From contig NZ_JAGIOK010000001.1 of assembly GCF_017876655.1 (NCBI RefSeq), positions 930,001-994,000 on the forward strand: a stretch of DNA of 64,000 bases, read 5' to 3'. This document shows, piece by piece, positions 37,679-49,389 of the stretch (position 1 is its first letter; every line of letters starts with the position of its first letter). The position numbers and the translations under genes were made by a program. This stretch comes from Microbacterium imperiale (lineage in GTDB: Bacteria; Actinomycetota; Actinomycetes; Actinomycetales; Microbacteriaceae). The notes under the pieces were generated by a model. The model searched no databases and was not told the DNA's origin. It saw only the letters and a program-made list of their open reading frames with translations.

Positions 37679-38164
37679 CTAATCGTCGATCGAGTCCGCG
37701 GTCGGCAGATCGACATCCGAGGCTCCCGGCAGCCGCATCCGGCTCAGCACGACGATGTCGACCACGAGGGACGCGACGGCGGCGACGATGACCGCGAGCG
37801 CGAAGATGCCGCGCTCGAGCCACTCCACCTGGAACAGCAGCAGCAGGGCGATGATGACGAGGACGAACTTCAGCAGCCAGGTTCCGAGCACGACGGCGAA
37901 GAAGATCTGCAGCCACTGCGGGTGCCCGTACCAGCGGTTGCCGAGCAGGATGCTGAGCGCGGTGAACGCCGGAAAGACGATGCCGACGAGGGCGCCGAGC
38001 ACACCGCTCCACGCGCCGTCCGCGCCGGCGACCATGCCGCCGACGAGCGCGAAGACACCCGCCACGAGCAGGCCGACCAGGAGGCCCCAGATGAGGGCGG
38101 CGCGCAGCACGGGGGTGCTCGAGATGCGCCGGCGAGCGGTCGGGTCGGGGGTGTTCGCGGTCAC
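37679..38164 (-). CDS. AtpI-like membrane protein
   Basis: A 161-aa protein with four hydrophobic helices (about residues 18-45, 50-70, 88-110 and 116-140) in the position of atpI, which assists c-ring assembly or Mg2+ supply. Sequence conservation in this family is weak, so the call rests mainly on topology and location. The GTG at 38164 overlaps the wecA stop by four bases (GTGA). The C-terminal ~20 residues are acidic. Confidence 0.75.
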   Translation of the reverse strand: MTANTPDPTARRRISSTPVLRAALIWGLLVGLLVAGVFALVGGMVAGADGAWSGVLGALVGIVFPAFTALSILLGNRWYGHPQWLQIFFAVVLGTWLLKFVLVIIALLLLFQVEWLERGIFALAVIVAAVASLVVDIVVLSRMRLPGASDVDLPTADSIDD

Positions 38165-39318
38165 AGGGAGAGCTCTTTCTCGGATGCGGCGGGGCGCGAG
38201 GGTCGGGCGGGGATGAAGGTGACGACGAGGCAGGCCGCGACGCCCAGGACGAGGAAGCCGACGCCGAGGAGGTAGTCGCCGGGCCAGGCGGCGGTCGTGC
38301 CGATGTACATCAGGAGTACCGACAGGCTCACGACCGTCGTCCACGAGTAGAACACCAGGACGGCGTCGCGGTCGCTGTGGCCCATGTCGAGCATGCGGTG
38401 ATGCAGGTGCTTGCGGTCGGGCGAGAAGGGCGACTTGCCCCGCGACATCCGTCGGATGACCGCCATGCCGAAGTCCAGCAGCGGCAGCAGCACGACGACG
38501 ACGGGCAGGAGGATCGGAATGAACGCACCCAGCAGCTGCGAGCGCCCGAACACGTCGTTGTCGCCGGTGGGCGGCACGAGACTGCCGGTCACGAGGATCG
38601 CCGAGCACGCCATGAGCAGCCCGATCATGAGCGCGCCCGAGTCGCCCATGAACAGCTTGGCGGGGTTCCAGTTCAAGGGCAGGAATCCCGCGCACACGCC
38701 CAGGAGCACGACAGCCAGGAACGACGCGAGGTTCGCGTAGCTGCTGGCGCCGAAGTCGCGGCCCAGCAGGTAGGTGTAGGTGAAGAACACGCCGTTGGCG
38801 ATGAGGGCGACGCCGGCGACGAGCCCGTCGAGCCCGTCGATGAAATTGACCGCGTTCATGACCACGACGATCGAGAACACCGAGATCGTGAAGCTCGCGG
38901 CACTCGAGACGACGGTCTGCCCGCCGAGCGGAAGTGAATACAGCTGAACGCCGCCGAAGCCGACCACGATGCCGGCGGCGAGGAACTGCGCGCCGAGCTT
39001 GATGAGCCAGTCGAGGTCCCACAGGTCGTCGGCGACGCCGACGACCACGATCAGCGCCGTCGCTCCCAGGATCGCCCAGATGGGCTCGGGCTTGGCCCAG
39101 AAGATCGAGAAGAACGGGATCTGCGAGGAGGTGAGGATGACCGCCGCCGCGCCGAGGAACATGCCCACGCCGCCCAGTCGGGGCGTCGGGGTCTTATGGA
39201 CGTCGCGCTCACGGATCGCGGGGTACAGCTTGTACCGGAGGCTCAGCTTCCAGACCAGCCAGGTCAGGCCGAAGGTCAGGAGCGCCGTGACCACGAACGT
39301 GGCCAGGTACAGCCTCAC
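38161..39318 (-). CDS. WecA/TagO-type undecaprenyl-phosphate glycosyl-1-phosphate transferase
   Basis: Integral membrane enzyme (385 aa, about eleven helices) that loads a sugar-1-phosphate onto the polyprenyl carrier for cell-wall glycopolymers. Signature sequences are KTPTPRLGGVGMFLG, VGVADDLWDLDW (paired Asp), NAVNFIDGLDGLVAG, LFMGDSGALMIG and the cytoplasmic RKHLHHRMLDMGHS. The GTG start at 39318 overlaps the tsaC stop (GTGA), and its own stop overlaps atpI, which ties the whole prmC-tsaC-wecA-atpI run together. Which sugar is transferred is not decidable. Confidence 0.93.
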   Translation of the reverse strand: MRLYLATFVVTALLTFGLTWLVWKLSLRYKLYPAIRERDVHKTPTPRLGGVGMFLGAAAVILTSSQIPFFSIFWAKPEPIWAILGATALIVVVGVADDLWDLDWLIKLGAQFLAAGIVVGFGGVQLYSLPLGGQTVVSSAASFTISVFSIVVVMNAVNFIDGLDGLVAGVALIANGVFFTYTYLLGRDFGASSYANLASFLAVVLLGVCAGFLPLNWNPAKLFMGDSGALMIGLLMACSAILVTGSLVPPTGDNDVFGRSQLLGAFIPILLPVVVVLLPLLDFGMAVIRRMSRGKSPFSPDRKHLHHRMLDMGHSDRDAVLVFYSWTTVVSLSVLLMYIGTTAAWPGDYLLGVGFLVLGVAACLVVTFIPARPSRPAASEKELSL

Positions 39319-40073
39319 GCGCCGCTGCCGCCGGCGGGCGAGTCGGGATCGCCCCCGGAGCCCTGCTCCATCGGCGTGCGGTTCGCCGCTTCGGCGTGCT
39401 CGGGCTCGGTGTCGGGCTCAAGCAGGTCGCCGAGGATCTCGCGCAGCGCTTCGCGGCTGATCGCGCCGTCGCGCAGCACACGCACCGGCCCGGGCTCGGC
39501 GCCCACGAGTGCCGTCGCGTCGACGATCGTCGAGGCCACGCCGGTCGCCGCCGGTCCGCCGTCGAGGTACACCGCGACGCTGTCGCCCAGCATCCGCAGC
39601 GCGTCGTCCACCGAGACCGCCGCCGGCTGCTTGGTCAGATTGGCGCTCGAGACGGCGAGCGGCCCGCACTCCTCGAGGAGCTCGAGGGCGAAGCGGTCGG
39701 CGGGCATCCGCACCGCGACCGTCCCCCGCGTCTCGCCCAGATCCCACGACAGCGACGGCTGGGCGGGCAGCACGACGGTCAGGCCGCCGGGCCAGAACGC
39801 CTCGACCAGGCGCTCGACCGGCTCGGGCACCTCGGCGACGAGCGCGCGCATCGTCGCGACCCCGGCGACGAGCACGGGCGGCGGCGATTGCCGGTCGCGG
39901 CCCTTCGCAGCCAACAGCTTCGCCACCGCCGAGGCGCTGAACGCGTCGGCGGCGACGCCGTAGACGGTGTCGGTGGGCATGACGATGAGGTCGCCGCGGC
40001 CGATGGCCTGACGCGCCTGACGCATGCCGGGGAGCACCTGGGTCTCATCGCGGCAGTCGAATACGGGAGACAT
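39315..40073 (-). CDS. tsaC: L-threonylcarbamoyladenylate synthase
   Basis: Makes threonylcarbamoyl-AMP for the t6A37 modification of tRNAs reading ANN codons. It is a 252-aa YrdC/Sua5-domain protein. Visible motifs are MPTDTVYGVAADAF, KGRDRQSPPPVLVAG, FWPGGLTVVL, VAVRMPADRFA and VSSANLTKQPA. There is no full Sua5 C-terminal domain, only a ~45-residue acidic tail. TAGACT nine bases before the ATG may be a near-leaderless -10. It follows prmC by 34 bp. Confidence 0.94.
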   Translation of the reverse strand: MSPVFDCRDETQVLPGMRQARQAIGRGDLIVMPTDTVYGVAADAFSASAVAKLLAAKGRDRQSPPPVLVAGVATMRALVAEVPEPVERLVEAFWPGGLTVVLPAQPSLSWDLGETRGTVAVRMPADRFALELLEECGPLAVSSANLTKQPAAVSVDDALRMLGDSVAVYLDGGPAATGVASTIVDATALVGAEPGPVRVLRDGAISREALREILGDLLEPDTEPEHAEAANRTPMEQGSGGDPDSPAGGSGA

Positions 40074-40082
40074 GACCGGTCC

Positions 40083-40088
40083 AGTCTA
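40083..40088 (-). promoter_or_regulatory. Possible -10 (TAGACT) for tsaC-wecA-atpI
   Basis: TAGACT with a 9-nt spacing to the tsaC ATG on the minus strand; it lies in the 34-bp prmC-tsaC gap. Confidence 0.35.
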
Positions 40089-40107
40089 CGGCGGGGAGGC
40101 TGGAGTC

Positions 40108-40995
40108 TCAGGAGCGGACCGCGGTGGTCGTTCGATCGCGCATCGTCAGATCGGGGTGCGTGGCCGTGGCCGACCAACCGTCCGCCGCGAGGATGTCGCG
40201 GATCGCGGCGCCCTGCAGCTCACCGTGCTCGATCACGATGCTGCCGCCCGGGTGCACCAGACGCAGCCCGACGCGCGACAGCGTGCGCACGACGTCGAGG
40301 CCGTCCGGTCCCCCGTACAGGGCGGCAGGAGGGTCCCAGTGCCGCACCTCGGGATCGCGCGGGATCGCGTCGTCGGGCACGTACGGCGGGTTGGACACGA
40401 GCACGGAGACCGTCCCGTCGAGCTCGGGGAACGCCCGCTCGAGGTCGATGAAGGCCAGCCGGGCGTTCGGCGCTCCGACGAGGGCGAAGTTCTCCTTCGT
40501 CCAGATGAAGGCGTCCACCGAGTTCTCGGCCGCGTGCACGCGGGCGTGGGGCACCTCGGTCGCGAGTGCCAGCGCGATCGCCCCGGAGCCCGTGCCGAGG
40601 TCGACCGCGACCGGCTCGGGGCCCGCGGCGGCACGGAGCAGGTCGATGGCGATCTGTGCGACGGTCTCGGTCTCCGGTCGCGGGACGAACACCCCGGGGC
40701 CGACCCGCAGCTCGAGGTGCCGGAAGGGTGCGGTGCCGGTCAGGTGCTGCAGCGGCTCACGGGCGGCGCGGCGGGCCACGAGCTCTGCGAAGCGGTCGGC
40801 CGCGTCGGCGGGAAAGTCGGCGCCGCGGAACAGAGCCGCCGACAGCTCGCCCCGGCCCATGCCCAGCACGTGCGCGGCCAGCAGCTCGGCGTCGACCTGC
40901 GGGGTCGGCACGGATGCCGCGGCGAGCTGCGTCGCGGCGGCGCGCAGGACCTCGTCCAGGCGCGGCTGCGGTGAGGATGCGGGTGAGGTGCTCAT
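40108..40995 (-). CDS. prmC: Release factor glutamine methyltransferase
   Basis: N5-methylates the Gln of the GGQ motif in release factors 1 and 2. It is 295 aa from the ATG at 40995. An N-terminal helical domain binds the factor ([14 protein letters not shown] ... REPLQHLTG). The SAM site is [17 protein letters not shown] and the catalytic motif is [15 protein letters not shown] lies 11 nt upstream of the ATG. In many relatives it directly follows prfA; here cysK-cysE, on the other strand, lies between. Confidence 0.94.
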   Translation of the reverse strand: MSTSPASSPQPRLDEVLRAAATQLAAASVPTPQVDAELLAAHVLGMGRGELSAALFRGADFPADAADRFAELVARRAAREPLQHLTGTAPFRHLELRVGPGVFVPRPETETVAQIAIDLLRAAAGPEPVAVDLGTGSGAIALALATEVPHARVHAAENSVDAFIWTKENFALVGAPNARLAFIDLERAFPELDGTVSVLVSNPPYVPDDAIPRDPEVRHWDPPAALYGGPDGLDVVRTLSRVGLRLVHPGGSIVIEHGELQGAAIRDILAADGWSATATHPDLTMRDRTTTAVRS

Positions 40996-41006
40996 GGCCG
41001 CCGACC

Positions 41007-41012
41007 AGCCTA
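41007..41012 (-). promoter_or_regulatory. Possible -10 (TAGGCT) of prmC
   Basis: TAGGCT on the minus strand, 11 nt before the prmC ATG. It is divergent from a TAGGCT at 41065-41070 for cysK. Confidence 0.38.
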
Positions 41013-41064
41013 GCCAGGCGTTCCGATTCGTCACATTCCGAGCCGCGCTCGGGCCGCGACAATA

Positions 41065-41070
41065 GGCTGG
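41065..41070 (+). promoter_or_regulatory. Possible -10 (TAGGCT) of cysK-cysE
   Basis: AATAGGCT on the plus strand, about 50 bp before the cysK ATG, giving a leader of ~45 nt. The -35 is not obvious. Confidence 0.4.
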
Positions 41071-41120
41071 GCGACGACTCCGCCGCGTCGCGGCATCCGC
41101 TCGAAACTCGAAAGGCAGAC

Positions 41121-42074
41121 ATGTCCGACCCGGTCACCCACGGCATCCATCCCGACATCACCACCGCGTACGGCAACACCCCTCTCGTGCGCCTGAATCG
41201 CGTCAGCGAAGGCCTGCCCGGCACCGTGCTGGCCAAGCTCGAGTTCTACAACCCCGCCTCGTCGGTCAAGGACCGCCTCGGCATCGCCATCGTCGACGCC
41301 GCCGAGAAGTCCGGGGCGCTGCAGCCCGGCGGCACGATCGTCGAGGGCACCAGCGGCAACACCGGCATCGCCCTCGCGATGGTCGGCGCCGCCCGCGGCT
41401 ACCGCGTCATCCTCACGATGCCCTCGTCGATGTCGACCGAGCGCCGGCTGCTGCTCAAGGCGTACGGCGCCGAGCTCGTGCTGACGGACCCCTCTCTCGG
41501 CATGAAGGGCGCCGTGTCGGAGGCCGAGAAGATCGCCGCCGAGACGCCCGGCGCGGTGCTCGCGAAGCAGTTCGCGAACGAGGCCAACCCCGATGTGCAC
41601 CGGCGCACGACCGCCGAGGAGATCCTGCGCGACACCGACGGCGAGATCGGCTACTTCGTCGCCGGCATCGGCACCGGCGGCACGATCACCGGCGTCGGCC
41701 AGGTGCTCAAGGAGCGCGTCGCCGACGTCCGCGTCGTGGCTGTCGAGCCGAAGGACTCCCCGCTGCTGACCGAGGGCAAGCCCGGCCCGCACAAGATCCA
41801 GGGCATCGGGCCGAACTTCATCCCGCCGATCCTCGACCAGAGCGTCATCGACGAGGTGCAGGACGTCACCTTCGACGACGCCGTGCGCGTCGCCCGTGAG
41901 GTCGCCTCGAAGGAGGGCATCCTCGTCGGCATCTCGTCCGGCGCGGCGGTCTGGGCGGCGCTGCAGGTCGCGGCCCGTCCCGAGGCCGAGGGCAAGAACA
42001 TCGTCGTCATCATCCCGTCGTTCGGTGAGCGCTACCTCTCGACGCCGCTGTTCGCCGACCTGCGCGAGGACTGA
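41121..42074 (+). CDS. cysK: Cysteine synthase A (O-acetylserine sulfhydrylase)
   Basis: PLP enzyme converting O-acetylserine and sulfide to cysteine. It is 317 aa. The Schiff-base Lys is K50 in SSVKDRLG. The substrate loop is [10 protein letters not shown], the phosphate-binding Gly loop is [10 protein letters not shown], and the PLP-ring Ser is in [11 protein letters not shown]. The ATG follows GAAAGGCAG. The cysE start overlaps its stop (TGATG), so the two enzymes of the cysteine synthase complex are made together. Confidence 0.98.
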   Translation: MSDPVTHGIHPDITTAYGNTPLVRLNRVSEGLPGTVLAKLEFYNPASSVKDRLGIAIVDAAEKSGALQPGGTIVEGTSGNTGIALAMVGAARGYRVILTMPSSMSTERRLLLKAYGAELVLTDPSLGMKGAVSEAEKIAAETPGAVLAKQFANEANPDVHRRTTAEEILRDTDGEIGYFVAGIGTGGTITGVGQVLKERVADVRVVAVEPKDSPLLTEGKPGPHKIQGIGPNFIPPILDQSVIDEVQDVTFDDAVRVAREVASKEGILVGISSGAAVWAALQVAARPEAEGKNIVVIIPSFGERYLSTPLFADLRED

Positions 42075-42646
42075 TGGCCCGGCTCCGAGCACGCATGCGC
42101 GAAGACCTGGCCGCCGCGAAGCTCCGTGATCCTGCGGCGCGCAGCGGCCTCGAGATCGCGCTGCTGTACCCGGGGCTGCACGCGGTGTGGTCGCACCGCG
42201 TCATGCATCGCCTGTGGCTCCGGCGCGCGCGCTTCCTCGCGCGCGCCGGGTCGCAGCTGACCCGTCTGCTGACGGGCATCGAGATCCACCCCGGCGCCCG
42301 CATCGGGCGGCGGTTCTTCATCGATCACGGCATGGGGGTCGTCATCGGCGAGACCGCCGTCGTCGGCGACGACGTCATGCTCTATCACGGGGTGACGCTC
42401 GGCGGTCGGACCCGTGACGCCGGCAAACGGCATCCCACGATCGAGGACGGCGTCGCCGTCGGTGCGGGCGCGAAGATCCTCGGCCCGATCACGATCGGCG
42501 CGCACAGCGTGGTGGGTGCCAATGCCGTCGTGACGAAGGATGCCCCGGCCGATTCGATCCTCGTCGGCGTGCCCGCACGTCCGCGCCCCCGTCGCGCCGG
42601 CGAAGACACCCGCGCCGTGCTGACCGCCCCCGAATACCACATCTGA
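42074..42646 (+). CDS. cysE: Serine O-acetyltransferase
   Basis: Acetylates serine to O-acetylserine. It is 190 aa, the short form with a reduced N-terminal helical domain and a left-handed beta-helix of hexapeptide repeats ([46 protein letters not shown]). The catalytic His is in [12 protein letters not shown]. The last residues are APEYHI; a C-terminal Ile is what CysE uses to insert into the CysK active site, so complex formation is likely. It ends in a convergent arrangement with prfA. Confidence 0.96.
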   Translation: MARLRARMREDLAAAKLRDPAARSGLEIALLYPGLHAVWSHRVMHRLWLRRARFLARAGSQLTRLLTGIEIHPGARIGRRFFIDHGMGVVIGETAVVGDDVMLYHGVTLGGRTRDAGKRHPTIEDGVAVGAGAKILGPITIGAHSVVGANAVVTKDAPADSILVGVPARPRPRRAGEDTRAVLTAPEYHI

Positions 42647-42655
42647 CCTCCCCCG

Positions 42656-42677
42656 CCCCGGTGTCGAGTCGCCGGGG
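42656..42677. terminator. Hairpin between convergent cysE and prfA
   Basis: CCCCGG (42656-42661) pairs with CCGGGG (42672-42677) around a 10-nt loop. It lies 10 bp after the cysE stop. There is no U-tract, so confidence is moderate. Confidence 0.42.
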
Positions 42678-42733
42678 AGCGCGGATGCCGGGCCGGTGGC
42701 ACCCGCTGAACGAGGCGAGTGGATCGGTGGGCG

Positions 42734-43810
<1,077 letters not shown>

Positions 43811-43812
43811 GA

Positions 43813-45900
43813 TCAGCGGATGCTGTTCTCGTGCCCGTTGCTGTGTCCGCCGGGCGCCGGGATCGACTTCTGCATCTGCACGAGGAACTCGACGTTGGAC
43901 TGCGTCTCCTTGAGCTTGTCGAGAATGACGCCGAGCGCGTGCTGCTGGTCGAGGCCCGCCAGGGCGCGACGCAGCTTCCACGTGATCTTGACCTCGTCGG
44001 CCGAGAGCAGCATCTCTTCGCGACGCGTCGAGGACGCGTTGACGTCGACGGCCGGGAAGATGCGCTTGTCGGCCAGCTGGCGCGAGAGGCGCAGCTCGCT
44101 GTTGCCGGTGCCCTTGAACTCCTCGAAGATCACCTCGTCCATCTTCGACCCGGTCTCGACGAGCGCGGTCGCGAGGATCGTCAGCGAACCGCCGTTCTCG
44201 ATGTTGCGCGCCGCGCCGAAGAAGCGCTTGGGCGGGTAGAGCGCCGAAGCGTCCACGCCGCCGGTCAGCACGCGGCCGGAGGTCGGCGCCGACAGGTTGT
44301 AGGCGCGGCCGAGGCGCGTGATCGAGTCGAGCAGCACGACGACGTCGCGACCGAGCTCGACCAGACGCTTGGCGCGCTCGATCGCGAGCTCGGCGACGGT
44401 GGTGTGATCCTCGGCAGGACGGTCGAACGTCGAGGCGATGACCTCGCCCTTGACGGTGCGCTGCATGTCGGTGACCTCTTCGGGGCGCTCGTCGACGAGC
44501 ACGACCATGAGGTGGACCTCGGGGTTGTTCTGCGCGATGGCGTTCGCGATCTGCTGCAGCACGATCGTCTTGCCCGCCTTGGGCGGGGCGACGATGAGGC
44601 CGCGCTGACCCTTGCCGATGGGAGCGACGAGGTCGATGATGCGCTGCGTCAGCTTCTCGGGACCGGTCTCGAGGCGCAGGCGCTCCTGCGGGTAGAGCGG
44701 GGTGAGCTTGCCGAACTCGACGCGCGTCGCGGCGTCTTCGACCGACAGGCCGTTGATCGAGTCGACCTTGACGAGCGCGTTGTACTTCTGGCGGCTCGAC
44801 TGCTCGCCCTCGCGGGGCTGCTTGATCGCGCCGACGACGGCGTCGCCCTTGCGGAGGTTGTACTTCTTGACCTGGCCCAGCGAGACGTACACGTCCTGCG
44901 TGCCGGGCAGGTAGCCCGTGGTGCGGACGAAGGCGTAGTTGTCGAGGACGTCGAGCACGCCGGCGATCGGGATGAGGATGTCGTCCTCGCCGATCTCCGT
45001 CTCGAACTCGTCGCCGCCCCCGGCCTGGCCGCGGCGCTTGTTGCGCTGGCGCCCCCGGCCGTTCTGACCCGCCGCACTATCGTCGTCCTCGGACGGACCC
45101 GCTGCGGCGGGAGCGTTGCGGTTCGCGTTGGCGTTCTGGTCGTTACCCTGACCGTTGCCGTTCGCGCCGTTCTCCTTGTTGCGGTTCCGGTTGCGGCTGC
45201 GGCTGCGGCTACGGCTGCGACCGGACGACTCGCCCTCGGCCTCGCCCGACTCGGACTTGGCGGCGTCGTCGGCGTCGGTGCCCTCGGCGCTGTCGTCGGA
45301 TGCCGCCGGCTGCGTGTCCGCGGCGTCAGCGGCATCCTTCTCGGCGGCTGCCGGCGCGCCCTGCGGGGCGTCGGTCGACACCTCTTCGGTCGCGGCGGCG
45401 TCCTTCTTCGCGCCGCGGCCGCGGCCACGTCCGCGGGCGGGCTTCTTCGGCGCCTCGTCGACGGGGACCTCGGCGGCGTCGGCGGACGCGGCAGCGGCCG
45501 GAGCGTCCTCGCTCGCGGGCTGGTCTTCGGCCGCGGCGGCGGTCTCGACCGGCGCCTCGGCCGTCTCGGCGGGCGCTTCCGTGGTCGCGGTCTCGGCGAC
45601 GGCCGGAGCGTCCTCGGCGGCCGGGGCGGGAACATCGGTGCTCTTGGCGCGGCGCGGAGCGCGCTTGCGCGGCGCCTTGACGGGCTTCTCGTCGGCGACG
45701 GGCGCGGATTCGGCCGGCGCAGCGTCGGCGGGCGCGGCATCCGCGGGCGTCTCGGCGGCGGGCGCAGCCTCGACCTCGGGCTCGGCGACCGGCGTCTCCT
45801 CGACGGTCGCGTCGTCGACGGCCGTCTGCGGGTCGGTGTTGATGTCGGTGACGCTCTCGACGCTCTCGTCGATGGTCAGGTTCTCGGAGTTGGACTCCAC
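43813..45900 (-). CDS. rho: Transcription termination factor Rho
   Basis: Hexameric RNA helicase for factor-dependent termination, 695 aa. The GTG at 45900 has AGGAGAA six bases before it. About 300 N-terminal residues are an insertion of low complexity: first Ala/Glu/Pro/Asp-rich, then Arg/Asn/Ser/Gly-rich ([28 protein letters not shown]). The RNA-binding cold-shock-like domain starts near residue 302 ([17 protein letters not shown]). P-loop APPKAGKT lies near 437-445, with [11 protein letters not shown] and [12 protein letters not shown] following. No recognisable Rho_N helical domain is seen at the N-terminus. Confidence 0.97.
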   Translation of the reverse strand: MESNSENLTIDESVESVTDINTDPQTAVDDATVEETPVAEPEVEAAPAAETPADAAPADAAPAESAPVADEKPVKAPRKRAPRRAKSTDVPAPAAEDAPAVAETATTEAPAETAEAPVETAAAAEDQPASEDAPAAAASADAAEVPVDEAPKKPARGRGRGRGAKKDAAATEEVSTDAPQGAPAAAEKDAADAADTQPAASDDSAEGTDADDAAKSESGEAEGESSGRSRSRSRSRNRNRNKENGANGNGQGNDQNANANRNAPAAAGPSEDDDSAAGQNGRGRQRNKRRGQAGGGDEFETEIGEDDILIPIAGVLDVLDNYAFVRTTGYLPGTQDVYVSLGQVKKYNLRKGDAVVGAIKQPREGEQSSRQKYNALVKVDSINGLSVEDAATRVEFGKLTPLYPQERLRLETGPEKLTQRIIDLVAPIGKGQRGLIVAPPKAGKTIVLQQIANAIAQNNPEVHLMVVLVDERPEEVTDMQRTVKGEVIASTFDRPAEDHTTVAELAIERAKRLVELGRDVVVLLDSITRLGRAYNLSAPTSGRVLTGGVDASALYPPKRFFGAARNIENGGSLTILATALVETGSKMDEVIFEEFKGTGNSELRLSRQLADKRIFPAVDVNASSTRREEMLLSADEVKITWKLRRALAGLDQQHALGVILDKLKETQSNVEFLVQMQKSIPAPGGHSNGHENSIR

Positions 45901-46047
45901 GAGTTCTCCTCTTACACGGTGGATATGACAGAACCGCATCCGACGCCGTCCACGGCGGGCGCCCTCCACCTGACACGCTCTTCCGGCCTGCGGCGCGGGG
46001 CGTGGATCAGGGGTGTTCGCGGTGATTCGCAGAATTGCGACGGAGGC

Positions 46048-46986
46048 TCAGATCACAGTGGCTGTGGAACCCTCCGTATGGTCCCTCACCATACCACCAC
46101 GCACATCCACGGCCAGCATCCGCGCGTCCCACGGGGTGTCTGTGGTAGAGGCGGCGATTCTCGCCGCCTCGAGACGGCGACCCGGGCCGTCGGCGAGCAC
46201 GAGGACGCTGGGTCCTGCACCCGAGATGACCGCGGCGAAGCCCTCGGCGCGCAGTGCCCGCACGAGCTTGTCGGTCTCGATCATCGCCGGCGCACGGTAG
46301 GACTGATGCAGCTTGTCCTCCGTCGCCGCGAGCAGCAGGTCGGGGCTCTGCGTCAGCGCCGCGACGAGCAGGGCCGACCGCGACAGGTTGAAGACGGCGT
46401 CCTCCCGCGGCACCTGCAACGGGTCGAGCCCGCGCGCCACCGAGGTCGACATCGTGAACTGCGGCACGAACACCAGCGGCGCGACGCCGCGGTGCACCAG
46501 CAGCTTCTTGTGCTGCGGGCCGCCGCGCTCGTCGACCCACGCGATCGTCAGGCCGCCGAAGAGCGCGGGCGCGACGTTGTCGGGATGCCCCTCGAGCTCG
46601 GTGGCCAGCCGCAGCAGCGCGTCCTCGCCGATCTCGACGTCGCCGGCCAGCAGGCCCTTCGCGGCGAGGAGTCCCGCCACGACCGCCGCACCCGACGAGC
46701 CCATCCCCCGGCCGTGCGGGATCGCGTTGACGGCCTCGAGGCGGACGCCCGGCATCGTGCGGCCGAACGCCTCGTACGCGTAGGCCATCGCGCGCACCAC
46801 GAGGTGCGACGCGTCGGTGGGGACGTCCTCGGCCCCCTCGCCCGAGACCGAGATCTCGAGGCCGGGGCCGGGCAGCTCCGTCACGACGAGCTCGTCGTAG
46901 ACGCTGAGCGCGAGGCCCAGCGTGTCGAACCCGGGTCCGAGGTTCGCGCTCGTGGCGGGAACCCGGACCGCGACCGATCGGGTCAC
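46048..46986 (-). CDS. thrB: Homoserine kinase
   Basis: GHMP kinase phosphorylating homoserine, 312 aa. The N-terminal [20 protein letters not shown] and the ATP loop [17 protein letters not shown] are diagnostic, and GAGPSVLVL is the third GHMP motif. The GTG at 46986 overlaps the thrC stop by four bases (GTGA). It ends the lysA-hom-thrC-thrB series; rho follows after a 147-bp gap. Confidence 0.97.
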   Translation of the reverse strand: MTRSVAVRVPATSANLGPGFDTLGLALSVYDELVVTELPGPGLEISVSGEGAEDVPTDASHLVVRAMAYAYEAFGRTMPGVRLEAVNAIPHGRGMGSSGAAVVAGLLAAKGLLAGDVEIGEDALLRLATELEGHPDNVAPALFGGLTIAWVDERGGPQHKKLLVHRGVAPLVFVPQFTMSTSVARGLDPLQVPREDAVFNLSRSALLVAALTQSPDLLLAATEDKLHQSYRAPAMIETDKLVRALRAEGFAAVISGAGPSVLVLADGPGRRLEAARIAASTTDTPWDARMLAVDVRGGMVRDHTEGSTATVI

Positions 46987-48068
46987 GCCGACGCCTGCGG
47001 CGCCAGGTCGAGCACCGAGGCGACCTCGCTCGTCGTCGCGTCGACGACGATGGGCTCGGCGTCGGTGCCGTCGGGGTTGCGCAGCGCCCACTGCGGGTCC
47101 TTGAGGCCGTGACCGGTGACGGTGAGGACGACGCGCGCACCGGCGGGGATGACGCCCGCCTCGGCGCGATCGAGCAGTCCCGCGACCGAGATCGCCGACG
47201 CCGGCTCGACGAAAACACCGGCGGTGCTGGCCAGGAGCTTCTGCGCCGCCAGAATGCGGTCATCGTCGATGGCGCCGAACCAGCCCTCGGTGGCATCGCG
47301 AGCCTCGAGCGCGAGGTCCCACGACGCCGGGTTGCCGATGCGGATCGCGGTGGCGATGGTGTCGGGGTTCTTCACGACCTCGCCGCGGACGAGCGGCGCC
47401 GAGCCGGCGGCCTGGAAGCCGAACATGCGCGGCACCCGCGTCGCGACGCCGCGGGCGGCCTCCTCGCGGTAGCCGCGGGAGTACGCCGTGTAGTTGCCGG
47501 CGTTGCCGACGGGGATGAAGTGGAAGTCCGGGGCGTCACCCAGCTGCGAGACGACCTCGTAGGCCGCGGTCTTCTGGCCGTCGATGCGGTCGGGGTTGAC
47601 CGAGTTCACGAGGTGCACCGGGTAGTGGTCCGCCAGCTCGCGGGCGATCTCGAGGCAGTCGTCGAAGTTGCCGCGGATCTGGATGAGCGTGCCGCCGTGC
47701 GCGACGGCCTGGCTCAGCTTGCCCATCGCGATCTTGCCCTCGGGCACCAGCACCGCGGCGGTGATGCCGGCGTGGGCGGCGTAGGCCGCGGCGGATGCCG
47801 AGGTGTTGCCGGTCGACGCGCAGATGACGGCCTTCGCGCCGTGCTCGACGGCGCGCGAGAGCGCAACCGTCATCCCGCGGTCCTTGAACGAACCGGTGGG
47901 GTTCATGCCCTCGAACTTCACCCACACGTCGGCGCCGGTCAGTCGCGACAGCTCCCGTGCGGGCACGAGCGGCGTGCCGCCCTCACCCAGGGTCACGACG
48001 GTCGATGCGTCCGTGACGTCGAGCCGGTCGGCGAACTCGCGCAGGACTCCCTGCCAAACATGTGCCAT
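46983..48068 (-). CDS. thrC: Threonine synthase
   Basis: PLP enzyme making threonine from phosphohomoserine, 361 aa, the short actinobacterial type. The PLP Lys is K62 in [10 protein letters not shown]. The substrate loop is [16 protein letters not shown] and the phosphate loop is [11 protein letters not shown]. It begins one base after hom and overlaps thrB, so hom, thrC and thrB are translated as a unit. Confidence 0.97.
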   Translation of the reverse strand: MAHVWQGVLREFADRLDVTDASTVVTLGEGGTPLVPARELSRLTGADVWVKFEGMNPTGSFKDRGMTVALSRAVEHGAKAVICASTGNTSASAAAYAAHAGITAAVLVPEGKIAMGKLSQAVAHGGTLIQIRGNFDDCLEIARELADHYPVHLVNSVNPDRIDGQKTAAYEVVSQLGDAPDFHFIPVGNAGNYTAYSRGYREEAARGVATRVPRMFGFQAAGSAPLVRGEVVKNPDTIATAIRIGNPASWDLALEARDATEGWFGAIDDDRILAAQKLLASTAGVFVEPASAISVAGLLDRAEAGVIPAGARVVLTVTGHGLKDPQWALRNPDGTDAEPIVVDATTSEVASVLDLAPQASA

Positions 48069-48069
48069 G

Positions 48070-49389
48070 TCAGTCTCCTTCTACCCGCAGCACCGAGACG
48101 ACCCGGGTGACGACGCCGCTCGCGCTGAGCGCGCCGACGGTGTCGCTGAGGTCTTGCTCGCGTGCCGTGTGCGTTCCGATCACCAGGCGCGCGGTGTGCA
48201 CGTCGTCCCCGGTGACGATGGTCTGTTCGAGGGTCGCGATCGAGACGCGGCCGTCGCTGAGGAGGCCGGCGACCGCGGCGAGAACGCCGGGGCGGTCTTC
48301 GACCTCGAGGGTGATCTGGTACCGCGTCGTGACGTGCCCGATCGGCACGACGGGGAGGTTCGCCCGAGTGGACTCCCCCACCCCGACGCCGCCGGCGATG
48401 TGGCGACGCGCCGCCGAGACGACGTCGCCGAGCACGGCGGATGCGGTCTGCACGCCGCCGGCGCCGGCGCCGTAGAACATCAGGTCGCCCGCGGCCTCGG
48501 CCTGGACGAAGACGGCGTTGTTGGCGCCGTGCACGCTGGCGAGCGGGTGCTCGCGCGGAACGAGCGCCGGGTAGACGCGCACCGAGATGGTCTCGCCCGA
48601 CGGCGAGACCTCGGCGTCGGACAGGCGCTCGCACACCGCCAGCAGCTTGATGACGTACCCCGCCTTGCGGGCGGCATCCATCATGTCGGCGTCGATCTGG
48701 GTGATGCCCTCGCGGTGCACCGCGTTGAGCGGGACGGCGGTGTGGAACGCCAGCGAGGCGAGGATGGCCGCCTTCTGCGCCGCGTCGTACCCCTCGACAT
48801 CCGCCGTCGGATCGGCCTCGGCGTAGCCGAGCGCCTGCGCATCGGCGAGCACCTCGGCGAAGTCGGAGCCGTCGCGGTCCATCCGGTCGAGGATGTAGTT
48901 CGTCGTTCCGTTGACGATGCCCATGATGCGCTGCACGCGGTCACCGGCGAGCGAGTCGCGCAGCGGGCGGATGATCGGGATGGCGCCGGCTGCGGCAGCC
49001 TCGTAGTAGATCGAGGCACCGACCTGGTCGGCCGCTTCGAAGAGCTCGGGGCCGTGCGTGGCCAGCAGCGCCTTGTTCGCGGTCACGATGTCGGCGCCCG
49101 CTCCGATGGCCTGCAGGATGCTGGTGCGCGCGGGCTCGATGCCGCCCATCAGCTCGATGACGATGTCGGATCCGACGAGCAGCGGCTCGGGATCGGTCGT
49201 CAACAGTTCCCGCGGCAGGTCGACGTCGCGGGGCGCGTCGAGGTCGCGCACCGAGATGCCGACGAGGTCGAGGGCGGCTCCGGCACGATCGGCCAGCTCG
49301 TCTCCGTGCTTGAGCAACAGCGCGGCGACCTGCGAGCCGACGGCGCCGGCTCCGAGCAGGGCCACGCGCAGGCGGCGGTAGTCCGTCAT
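48070..49389 (-). CDS. hom: Homoserine dehydrogenase
   Basis: Reduces aspartate semialdehyde to homoserine, 439 aa. NAD(P) motif [16 protein letters not shown] lies at the N-terminus. The catalytic region has [11 protein letters not shown] and the Asp/Lys set in [21 protein letters not shown]-terminal ACT domain (about residues 355-430, [19 protein letters not shown]) suggests feedback control by threonine. It overlaps lysA by four bases (ATGA). Confidence 0.97.
   Translation of the reverse strand: MTDYRRLRVALLGAGAVGSQVAALLLKHGDELADRAGAALDLVGISVRDLDAPRDVDLPRELLTTDPEPLLVGSDIVIELMGGIEPARTSILQAIGAGADIVTANKALLATHGPELFEAADQVGASIYYEAAAAGAIPIIRPLRDSLAGDRVQRIMGIVNGTTNYILDRMDRDGSDFAEVLADAQALGYAEADPTADVEGYDAAQKAAILASLAFHTAVPLNAVHREGITQIDADMMDAARKAGYVIKLLAVCERLSDAEVSPSGETISVRVYPALVPREHPLASVHGANNAVFVQAEAAGDLMFYGAGAGGVQTASAVLGDVVSAARRHIAGGVGVGESTRANLPVVPIGHVTTRYQITLEVEDRPGVLAAVAGLLSDGRVSIATLEQTIVTGDDVHTARLVIGTHTAREQDLSDTVGALSASGVVTRVVSVLRVEGD

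Noticed and set aside
43831..47112. A 1093-codon plus-strand open frame
   Set aside because: It lies antisense to rho and thrB, and its composition mirrors the Ala/Glu repeats of Rho. No domain was recognised.
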